5,221 bases of DNA. Source: Acidobacteriota bacterium (lineage in GTDB: Bacteria; Acidobacteriota; Terriglobia; UBA7540). Position numbers and translations under genes: made by a program. Below are positions 1 to 4,617 of this stretch, piece by piece (within the stretch, counting starts at the first letter, position 1; each line of letters starts with the position of its first letter). The stretch lies in contig PLWR01000440.1 of NCBI GenBank assembly GCA_003165615.1, forward strand, positions 1,468 through 6,688, given 5' to 3'. The notes beneath the pieces were generated by a model. It saw nothing but the letters and a program-made list of their open reading frames with translations, had not been told where the DNA came from and searched no databases.

Positions 1-6
1 TAGATA

Positions 7-1122
7 ATGAACGAAATGCAGAGTGTATACCGGATTGCAGTACTCGCAGGGGACGGAATTGGACCCGAGGTCACGGCCGAAGCCGTGAAAGTCCTTAAAG
101 CCATTGAGGAAGTCAATGGTCCGACCTTTCGTTTTCAAAGCGGACTAATTGGCGGTTGCGCGCTCGACCAAACCGCCTCTCCCCTTCCCGCCGAGACGAT
201 CTCCATTTGCAACAACGCGCACGCCGTCCTTCTCGGCGCGGTGGGCGGACCGCAATGGGACTCCAAGCGTCCGGAATTGCGTCCGGAGCAAGGCTTGTTG
301 CAAATTCGGCAGCGCCTGGGGTTATACGTAAACTTGCGGCCCGCGAAGGTAATCGACGCGCTTGTCAATATGTCGGCGCTGAAGCCCGATCGCGTGCGTG
401 GAACCGACCTCGTCATCGTGCGTGAGCTCATGGGCGGGATCTATTTTGGCAATCCGCGCGGCATTTTTTCCAAGAACGGCGAGCGCTATGGCGTGAATAC
501 GGAAATCTATCGCGAGCACGAAGTGGAGCGCGTAGCCCACCGGGCTTTCCAGTTGGCCCGACTCCGCCGCCATAAGGTAACCTCGGTCGATAAGGCCAAC
601 GTCCTGGAATCTTCCCGCTTGTGGCGCGAGGTGGTAACGCGCATCGGCCGCTCCTACACGGACGTCGAGCTGAATCATCTTTACGTGGATAACTGCGCCA
701 TGCAGTTGATCGACAAGCCCACCAGCTTCGATGTGGTCCTGACCAACAACATGTTTGGTGACATCCTGAGCGACGAAGCTGCCATGCTGACGGGATCGAT
801 CGGCCTGCTGCCCTCGGCAAGCCTGGGCGAACACTCGGCCCTCTACGAACCGGTTCATGGGTCGGCGCCGGACATTGCCGGGCGCAATAAGGCCAATCCC
901 CTCGCCGCCATCGCCTCCGCCGCCCTGATGCTTCGCTACTCACTGCGCATGGAAAGCGCCGCATCGGCCATCGAGCAGGCGATTGAGCGCATCCTGAAAC
1001 GCGGCGTGCGCACGGCAGAACTTCCCGGCAAGAACCGTCCCACTTCCACTACCAAAATGGGCGACCTCATTGCCGAAACCACCCGGAAAATCCTGAAATC
1101 CGCCAACGCCAAGAAGCGCTAA
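7..1122 (+). CDS. leuB: 3-isopropylmalate dehydrogenase (leucine biosynthesis)
   Basis: This enzyme oxidises and decarboxylates (2R,3S)-3-isopropylmalate with NAD+ to 2-oxoisocaproate, the third step of leucine biosynthesis. It works in the cytoplasm, normally as a homodimer with Mg2+ or Mn2+. The 371 residues match the usual family length. Visible motifs, in order: LAGDGIGPEV (13-22); LLGAVGGPQWD (75-85); the substrate-arginine block RPEQGLLQIR...NLRP (92-112) with Arg139; the catalytic Tyr146 in RELMGGIYFG; the catalytic Lys196 in SVDKANVLE; and metal ligands Asp228, Asp252 and Asp256 in VDNCAMQ and NMFGDILSDEA. The NAD-binding signature YEPVHGSAPDIAG (280-292) keeps the Asp (289) linked to NAD over NADP preference in LeuB, which argues against isocitrate dehydrogenase. 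ATG at 7 is the first possible start, because an in-frame TAG lies at 1-3; ATG at 16 is an alternative. Neither start has a visible Shine-Dalgarno sequence, and only six upstream bases are available. The TAG could end an upstream gene, but that cannot be judged here. Confidence 0.97.
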   Translation: MNEMQSVYRIAVLAGDGIGPEVTAEAVKVLKAIEEVNGPTFRFQSGLIGGCALDQTASPLPAETISICNNAHAVLLGAVGGPQWDSKRPELRPEQGLLQIRQRLGLYVNLRPAKVIDALVNMSALKPDRVRGTDLVIVRELMGGIYFGNPRGIFSKNGERYGVNTEIYREHEVERVAHRAFQLARLRRHKVTSVDKANVLESSRLWREVVTRIGRSYTDVELNHLYVDNCAMQLIDKPTSFDVVLTNNMFGDILSDEAAMLTGSIGLLPSASLGEHSALYEPVHGSAPDIAGRNKANPLAAIASAALMLRYSLRMESAASAIEQAIERILKRGVRTAELPGKNRPTSTTKMGDLIAETTRKILKSANAKKR

Positions 1123-1162
1123 CCTCGGTCGAAAACGTAGCTCAGGACTGGCACGCGGGTCC

Positions 1163-1176
1163 ATTACCGTGGTAAT
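1163..1176. promoter_or_regulatory. Palindrome upstream of vapB, candidate VapBC operator
   Basis: ATTACC-GT-GGTAAT is an inverted repeat with 6-nt perfect arms and a 2-nt spacer. It ends 8 nt before the vapB ATG and overlaps the proposed -10 element (1173-1178). AbrB-type antitoxins are DNA-binding dimers that commonly repress their own operon, with the toxin as co-repressor, through palindromes at this position. The palindrome is seen directly; the operator role is inference. Confidence 0.5.
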
Positions 1177-1178
1177 AT
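1170..1178 (+). promoter_or_regulatory. Extended -10 element for leaderless vapB transcript
   Basis: TGG-TAATAT gives the extended -10 TGn motif plus a hexamer matching TATAAT at 4 of 6 positions, including the conserved T-A...T. It stops exactly 6 nt before the ATG at 1185, so transcription would start at or next to the start codon. The bases between (CTCCCC) and further upstream hold no Shine-Dalgarno sequence, which fits a leaderless mRNA. No good -35 box is visible, as often with extended -10 promoters. Confidence 0.45.
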
Positions 1179-1184
1179 CTCCCC

Positions 1185-1448
1185 ATGCCAATGGCTCGCT
1201 CAAAGGTCACCGCGCAGGGACAAGTCTCGGTGCCGGCCGAGGTGCGCCGCCGGCTGGGCGTGGGTCCGGGGTCGGTTCTCGAATGGCACAAAGAGGGCCG
1301 GAAGATCGTGGTGCGGCGGTCGGGGCAGTACGACTGGGAGGATGTTCACTCCGCCCTCTTCCCCGACCAGCCCCCCAAGCCTCGGACGCTCGCCGAATTG
1401 AAGCAAGGGATCCAGCAGTACGTGGTGAAACGTCATGCGCGCCGTTGA
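1185..1448 (+). CDS. vapB: AbrB/SpoVT-type antitoxin of a VapBC toxin-antitoxin pair
   Basis: This 87-residue protein is the antitoxin partner of the PIN toxin encoded next to it. Residues about 5-50 form a SpoVT/AbrB swapped-hairpin DNA-binding domain: SKVTAQGQVSVPAEVRRRLGV followed by the GPGSVLEW turn and the basic strand KIVVRRSG. The C-terminal part (about 51-87) carries an acidic and proline segment (WEDVHSALFPDQPP) and a charged helix (LAELKQGIQQYVV). By family analogy this is the flexible tail that wraps around the toxin and blocks its active site. The gene lies 62 nt after leuB and overlaps vapC by 14 nt, so the two are probably translationally coupled. ATG at 1185 is chosen because it sits 6 nt after an extended -10 element; ATG at 1191 would remove only two residues. 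Autoregulation through the palindrome at 1163-1176 is likely but inferred. Confidence 0.9.
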   Translation: MPMARSKVTAQGQVSVPAEVRRRLGVGPGSVLEWHKEGRKIVVRRSGQYDWEDVHSALFPDQPPKPRTLAELKQGIQQYVVKRHARR

Positions 1449-1815
1449 TACCAACGTCCTCGTCCGGCTCCTCGCGCAAGACGACACCGTGCAAGTGGTG
1501 GCCGCCCGCCGGTGGGTGGAGGAAGGTGTTTGGGTTTCGACCTTGGCGCTCGCGGAAGCTCTCTGGGTTCTTTCCTTCACTTATGACCGCGGCCCCGCTG
1601 AGATTGCCGCCGCTGTTGAAACCCTCCTCAAGCATAGGAACCTGACGTTACAAGACTCGGACGTCGTCGCTGCGGCCCTCGCGCGATTTCGGGAGCGGCC
1701 TAGCGTGGGTTTTTCCGACTGCCTCCTGCTTGAACTCGCAAGGAAAGCAGGACATCTCCCCCTCGGCACGTTCGACCGAAATCTCAGCAAGTTGAATGGT
1801 GCTCGGAAAATCTAA
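1435..1815 (+). CDS. vapC: VapC-family PIN-domain ribonuclease toxin
   Basis: This 126-residue PIN-domain protein is the toxin of the cassette. VapC toxins are Mg2+/Mn2+-dependent endoribonucleases that usually cut tRNA or the sarcin-ricin loop of 23S rRNA when the antitoxin is degraded; the target of this one cannot be read from sequence. The acidic catalytic set is complete: Asp5 in MRAVDTNVLVRLL, Glu41 in STLALAEALWVL, Asp95 in VGFSDCLLLELA and Asp114 in TFDRNL. The length is typical and there is no frameshift, so the toxin looks functional. The start codon lies inside the end of vapB (14-nt overlap). It has only a weak GGTG ribosome-binding sequence at 1424-1427, so reinitiation after vapB translation is likely and would favour excess antitoxin. 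The nearest alternative, a free-standing PIN protein, is unlikely given the partner. Confidence 0.94.
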   Translation: MRAVDTNVLVRLLAQDDTVQVVAARRWVEEGVWVSTLALAEALWVLSFTYDRGPAEIAAAVETLLKHRNLTLQDSDVVAAALARFRERPSVGFSDCLLLELARKAGHLPLGTFDRNLSKLNGARKI

Positions 1816-1856
1816 GACCTGTTTTCATCCTCGCAGGACGCATCACCACTTCCTGA

Positions 1857-1885
1857 TTGCCTTTGCCATCTGAATCCGAAATAAT
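1857..1885 (+). promoter_or_regulatory. Sigma70-type promoter for the amidohydrolase gene
   Basis: TTGCCT (1857-1862, 4 of 6 to TTGACA), a spacer of exactly 17 nt, then AATAAT (1880-1885, 5 of 6 to TATAAT). Transcription would start near 1892, giving a leader of about 50 nt before the GTG at 1943. It lies in the 127-nt gap after vapC, so the amidohydrolase is probably transcribed separately from vapBC. No clear terminator hairpin was seen between them. Confidence 0.5.
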
Positions 1886-1897
1886 TCCCGGCCGGGA
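1886..1897. promoter_or_regulatory. 12-nt perfect palindrome at the predicted transcription start
   Basis: TCCCGGCCGGGA reads the same on both strands. It directly follows the proposed -10 box and spans the expected transcription start, a position where a dimeric repressor would block initiation. A short GC-rich palindrome can also occur by chance in DNA of this composition, so the operator role is only inferred. Confidence 0.35.
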
Positions 1898-1932
1898 GAC
1901 TACAGGTCGCTTAAGCATCGCTTCGCACGCTT

Positions 1933-1937
1933 GGGAG
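1933..1937 (+). promoter_or_regulatory. Ribosome-binding site that decides the amidohydrolase start
   Basis: GGGAG lies 5 nt before GTG at 1943. The more upstream in-frame TTG at 1931 has no purine-rich sequence before it and would destroy this site, so GTG 1943 is the preferred start. Confidence 0.55.
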
Positions 1938-1942
1938 CAGGA

Positions 1943-3706
1943 GTGAAATTGTTATTTCGAATTGCAGCCTTCATCTTCGTCGTGGGGATATTCATGTCAC
2001 AAACATCCAGTGGCGGGGGATTCCCTTCCTCGCAGCCTGGCAGCGGAATCATGCAAGGTGCCGACTTGATTTTGCTGCACGGAAAGATTTGGACGGGCGA
2101 GCCTGCATCTCGGCCGGGCGTTAAACCCGCACCGGCGAAGTTTGCCGAAGCAGTGGCAATTGCGAACGGCCATATCCTGGCGGTAGGCAGCGACGCCGAA
2201 ATTCAGGGTTACGCCGGCGCGAGCACCAGGGTCGTTGACCTGAAGGGCCGCCTCGCCGTGCCGGGACTGATCGATAGCCACGCGCACTTCATTGGCGGCG
2301 GCTTCCAGCTTCTCTCCGTTGATCTGAAGGATGCGAGGAGCGAAGAAGAATTCACCGGTCGCATCGCCGCGAAGGCGAAGATGCTGGCGCCCGGACGCTG
2401 GCTGCTGGGCGGAGATTGGGACGAGCAGGCCTGGGCCTCGGCCAAACTGCCCACGCGCCAGATGATCGACGCCGTGACCGGAGACCATCCGGCCTTCCTC
2501 AGCCGCTACGACGGGCACGCGGTGCTGGCGAATTCGCTGGCCCTGAAACTCGCTGGGGTTACGCGCGCGACGCCTGACCCCGTGGGCGGCGTCATTGTGC
2601 GTGATGGCACAGGCGAGCCCACCGGAATTTTCAAAGACGCCGCGCAAGACCTGATCTCGAGGGCCATTCCCCGCCCCTCGGAAGCCGAGATGACGGAAGC
2701 CCTGCACGCGGCCCTCGCGGAAGCCGCCCGCGTTGGCCTGACCTCCCTTCACTCCATCACCGTCGACGCGGATTCCTGGAACGGCAGTTTTACCGGCGAG
2801 ATTCAACTCTTGCGCCGAGCCGAGCTGGAAGGCTGGCTCACCTGCCGCATGTACGAAATCATTCCCATCACGCGCTGGGAAAAGCTGCGCGATGCGGGCA
2901 TCGAGCACAACATGGGGGACGATTTCATCAAGCTGGGCGGTGTAAAAGCTTTCGCGGATGGCTCGCTGGGATCGGCGACCGCCTGGATGTATGAGCCTTT
3001 CGCCGACGACCCGGGAAATCGGGGCATTCCCCTTCCGCTCATGAATCCACCGGCGAAGATGGAAGCCCTGGCGAGCGGCGCCGACCTGGCGCAAATCCAA
3101 ATCTGCATTCACGCCATCGGCGATCGCGCCATCGCGGAAATCCTCGACATGTATGAACGTCTGGGTGGCTCGAACCCAGCCGCGCACCGCTTCCGCATCG
3201 AGCACGCCCAGCACACGCGTCCGCAGGACTTTGCGCGCTTTGGCAAATTGGGTATCGTCGCCAGCATGCAGCCTTATCACGCCATCGATGACGGCCGCTG
3301 GGCGGAAAAGCGCCTTGGCCCCGAGCGCGCAAAGTGGAGTTACGCGTGGCGCTCCATGCTTGACGCCGGAGCCCCGTTGGCGTTCGGCTCCGACTGGCCG
3401 GTGGCGCCGCTCAGCCCCATTCTGGGCATCTACGCCGCCGTCACCCGCGCGACGCTCGACGGCAAACACCCCGACGGCTGGTTCCCCGAGCAGCGGCTCA
3501 CCGTGGAAGAAGCATTGCGCGCCTACACGCAGGGTTCCGCCTACGCGGCCTTTCAGGAAAATGAAAAAGGGAGCATCGCGCCGGGAAAACTCGGCGACGT
3601 CGTGGTAATTTCCGACGACCTCTTCACCATCCCGCCGGCCAAGATCAAAGATGCACGGGTGGTCATGACCGTCATGGGCGGCAAGATCGTTTACCGGGCC
3701 GAGTAG
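1943..3706 (+). CDS. YtcJ-like metal-dependent amidohydrolase, probably exported
   Basis: This 587-residue protein belongs to the amidohydrolase superfamily, YtcJ/Amidohydro_3 branch: TIM-barrel hydrolases acting on amide-type bonds. The substrate is unknown. Numbering from GTG 1943, the probable metal ligands are all present: His113 and His115 (IDSHAHF), Lys335 (GGVKAFADGSLGS, likely carboxylated), His390 (IHAIGDRA), His421 (RIEHAQH) and Asp484 (FGSDWPV). Other family marks are GGDWDEQAW (about 156-163), RYDGHAVLANS (about 188-198) and the C-terminal beta-sandwich return GSIAPGKLGDVVV. The N-terminus has Lys2, Arg6 and a hydrophobic run (7-18), followed by a Ser/Gly/Pro-rich linker to about residue 35. 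This looks like a signal peptide or membrane anchor, without a clear cleavage motif, and suggests a periplasmic enzyme. A later ATG at 2051 would give a cytoplasmic form. It is probably monocistronic and converges on the Uma2 gene across a 57-nt gap. Confidence 0.9.
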   Translation: MKLLFRIAAFIFVVGIFMSQTSSGGGFPSSQPGSGIMQGADLILLHGKIWTGEPASRPGVKPAPAKFAEAVAIANGHILAVGSDAEIQGYAGASTRVVDLKGRLAVPGLIDSHAHFIGGGFQLLSVDLKDARSEEEFTGRIAAKAKMLAPGRWLLGGDWDEQAWASAKLPTRQMIDAVTGDHPAFLSRYDGHAVLANSLALKLAGVTRATPDPVGGVIVRDGTGEPTGIFKDAAQDLISRAIPRPSEAEMTEALHAALAEAARVGLTSLHSITVDADSWNGSFTGEIQLLRRAELEGWLTCRMYEIIPITRWEKLRDAGIEHNMGDDFIKLGGVKAFADGSLGSATAWMYEPFADDPGNRGIPLPLMNPPAKMEALASGADLAQIQICIHAIGDRAIAEILDMYERLGGSNPAAHRFRIEHAQHTRPQDFARFGKLGIVASMQPYHAIDDGRWAEKRLGPERAKWSYAWRSMLDAGAPLAFGSDWPVAPLSPILGIYAAVTRATLDGKHPDGWFPEQRLTVEEALRAYTQGSAYAAFQENEKGSIAPGKLGDVVVISDDLFTIPPAKIKDARVVMTVMGGKIVYRAE

Positions 3707-3763
3707 CGCGGACATGATCGCTATACAGGAAGGGTAGGGTAGTCCACAACCGCGAGTCGGGCC

Positions 3764-4309
3764 TTACTCAGCCAGTTTGCGCAAAGGAACGGAGAAGCCG
3801 GGAAGCAATGGCGTCGTGAGTGAATCGGATGCCTTAAGGGTTGCCGTCCGCTCGAAGCCGCGGGCCTCGCGGCGATATATTTCCGCCGTACACTCTTCCG
3901 GATCGATCAACCAATATTCCTGCACGCCATAACGCGCATAAAGCTTGAGTTTGGTGGTGCGATCGATTTCCGCCGTCGATTCCGAAAGGACCTCCACCAC
4001 CAGGTCAGGAGCACCCTGCACGTTCTTCTCGGTAATCACCGAGGCGCGCTCTTTCGAAACATACAGAATATCCGCCTCGACAACGTCGAAGAGAGAGAAG
4101 ACAACATCGAAGGGAGCAACGTAGACTTCGCCGCAGCCCGTTGTCTCTACAAAATTGCCCAGAAAGCGCGTAAGTTGGGTTACTACTTTTTGGTGCGCCC
4201 GGCGAGGTGAGGGGGTCACGAGTAGTTCTCCATCGACAATTTCGTACCGCCTGCCGTTGTTGGGCAGCAGGCAGTAATCATCGTAGGTCAGGCGAGTGTC
4301 CACTGGCAT
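3764..4309 (-). CDS. Uma2/DUF820 family protein (putative PD-(D/E)XK endonuclease)
   Basis: This 181-residue protein matches the Uma2 (DUF820) family, which has a restriction-endonuclease-like fold and often occurs in many copies per genome; its biological role is not established. Family marks, in order: the N-terminal TYDDYCLLP; RRYEIVDGELLVTPSP (20-35, with Glu23 and the GEL turn); the helix with His39 and Gln40; VVEADILYVS (76-85) with Asp80, where the family usually has a conserved Asp; PDLVVEVLSEST (101-112) with Glu106, the likely active-site acid; and KLKLYARYGVQEYWLIDPE (120-138) with Lys120 and Lys122. The ATG is supported by a perfect TATAAT 6 nt upstream and lacks a Shine-Dalgarno sequence. 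Its nuclease-like core appears intact, but activity and target are unknown. No partner gene is visible; it stands alone, convergent with the amidohydrolase and divergent from the lipoprotein gene. Confidence 0.9.
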   Translation of the reverse strand: MPVDTRLTYDDYCLLPNNGRRYEIVDGELLVTPSPRRAHQKVVTQLTRFLGNFVETTGCGEVYVAPFDVVFSLFDVVEADILYVSKERASVITEKNVQGAPDLVVEVLSESTAEIDRTTKLKLYARYGVQEYWLIDPEECTAEIYRREARGFERTATLKASDSLTTPLLPGFSVPLRKLAE

Positions 4310-4315
4310 GGCTGA

Positions 4316-4324
4316 ATTATATCA
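4316..4324 (-). promoter_or_regulatory. Extended -10 promoter for leaderless uma2 transcript
   Basis: Read on the minus strand the sequence is TGA-TATAAT: a perfect -10 hexamer with the extended TGn motif, followed by 6 nt (TCAGCC) and the ATG. Transcription would therefore start at or beside the start codon. No Shine-Dalgarno sequence lies in those 6 nt and no good -35 box is visible 16-18 nt upstream. The spacing is identical to that before vapB. Confidence 0.6.
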
Positions 4325-4339
4325 CCCCTTACAAAACGA

Positions 4340-4356
4340 AGTCCCGCGCAGGGACT
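4340..4356. repeat. Inverted repeat between the divergent promoters
   Basis: AGTCCC-GCGCA-GGGACT has perfect 6-nt arms and a 5-nt loop. It lies between the uma2 -10 (4316-4321) and the rightward -35 candidate (4367-4372). It could be a regulator site serving both directions, or a small hairpin at the 5' side of neither transcript; the role is inference. Confidence 0.4.
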
Positions 4357-4366
4357 GCACAGGGGC

Positions 4367-4395
4367 TTGACGCGGCGCTGAGGCCGGGGGATACT
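4367..4395 (+). promoter_or_regulatory. Candidate sigma70 promoter reading toward the lipoprotein gene
   Basis: TTGACG (4367-4372, 5 of 6 to consensus), a 17-nt spacer, and GATACT (4390-4395, 4 of 6). Transcription would begin near 4402, leaving an unusually long leader of about 215 nt before GTG 4618. The spacer is very GC-rich, which weakens the call. Confidence 0.4.
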
Positions 4396-4539
4396 GTGCG
4401 AGTAGTGGCGCTGCGCCGTTGTGGCGGCGAGACCCTTTCAAACACAGTGGTGAGCTTTAAGGCCGGCGAGGCCATAAGCGTTCTATTGTTTGTGTAAGCA
4501 GACCATGGGGGAGTGTGGAATTTTTCTTTTTCCCCACCC

Positions 4540-4545
4540 TATAGT
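4540..4545 (+). promoter_or_regulatory. Alternative -10 element closer to the lipoprotein gene
   Basis: TATAGT matches TATAAT at 5 of 6 positions and follows an AT-rich T-run block. No good -35 box is found 16-18 nt upstream (GGAATT at 17 nt). If used, it would give a leader of about 65 nt, more usual than that of the upstream candidate. Confidence 0.3.
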
Positions 4546-4569
4546 TCTTACCACATGTCGTTGCGGCGG

Positions 4570-4591
4570 TAGTGGCGTCACGGCCCCACTA
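4570..4591 (+). other. Small hairpin before the lipoprotein ribosome-binding site
   Basis: TAGTGG (4570-4575) and CCACTA (4586-4591) can pair around a 10-nt loop. The stem ends 13 nt before GGAGGT. It would lie in the untranslated leader for either promoter. It could influence translation or mRNA stability; a chance stem of six pairs is also possible. Confidence 0.3.
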
Positions 4592-4604
4592 ATCCTTTCG
4601 GAAC

Positions 4605-4610
4605 GGAGGT
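4605..4610 (+). promoter_or_regulatory. Strong ribosome-binding site, sets a GTG start
   Basis: GGAGGT is a full Shine-Dalgarno core with a 7-nt spacer to GTG at 4618. It fixes the start of the lipoprotein gene at a non-ATG codon. It also shows that this organism uses canonical ribosome-binding sites, in contrast to vapB and uma2. Confidence 0.85.
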
Positions 4611-4617
4611 AACACAC

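Larger units (their letters stand above)
4310..4617. other. 308-nt divergent intergenic region
   Basis: This stretch separates the minus-strand Uma2 gene from the plus-strand lipoprotein gene. I find no convincing coding sequence in it. It holds the uma2 extended -10 element at its left edge, a small inverted repeat (4340-4356), a TTGACG/GATACT promoter candidate (4367-4395), and an AT-rich block with long T runs (4519-4531). These are followed by a TATAGT hexamer, a hairpin (4570-4591) and the lipoprotein ribosome-binding site (4605-4610). A 9-nt sequence, GTAGTGGCG, occurs twice (4402-4410 and 4569-4577). Confidence 0.6.

Noticed and set aside
1149..1163. TGGCACG resembling a sigma54 -24 element upstream of vapB
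   Set aside because: The required GC of the -12 element is missing at the correct spacing (TCCA instead of TTGC).
1123..1184. Terminator between leuB and vapB
   Set aside because: No stable GC hairpin followed by T residues is present; read-through from leuB into vapBC cannot be excluded.
1169..1645. A 158-codon plus-strand frame across vapB and vapC
   Set aside because: It overlaps both genes in another frame. The translation is low-complexity Arg/Pro/Gly/Ser, and vapB and vapC have intact motifs.
1997..3715. A 572-codon open frame on the minus strand, antisense to the amidohydrolase
   Set aside because: It lies opposite a gene with complete family motifs. Its translation is rich in Arg, Gly, Ala and His with no recognisable domain, which is the usual shadow frame of GC-rich coding DNA.
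3697..3763. Inverted segments (GGCC...CGCGG with CCGCG...GGCC) flanking the convergent gap, as a bidirectional terminator
   Set aside because: The arms are interrupted by a mismatched internal loop, the hairpin loop is 38 nt long, and there is no T tract on either side.
4207..4497. A 96-codon plus-strand frame from inside uma2 into the intergenic region
   Set aside because: Its first third is antisense to the Uma2 start region. It has no ribosome-binding site and no recognisable domain.
4396..4497. A possible 33-residue small protein starting at GTG 4396 behind GGGGG
   Set aside because: The G run is part of a GC-rich promoter spacer, the start is next to the proposed -10 element, and the peptide shows no membrane segment or known motif. 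Comparative data would be needed.
4513..4537. Weak hairpin GTGTGGAA / TTCCCCAC around a T-rich loop, as a terminator
   Set aside because: The stem has a mismatch, the T run lies in the loop rather than after the stem, and no gene ends just upstream on the plus strand.
4402..4577. Direct repeat GTAGTGGCG (4402-4410, 4569-4577) plus the similar GTTG(T/C)GGCGG (4418-4427, 4560-4569) as an insertion footprint or regulator array
   Set aside because: The two elements occur in opposite order in the two places and are short and GC-rich. There is no mobile element between them, so chance is sufficient.
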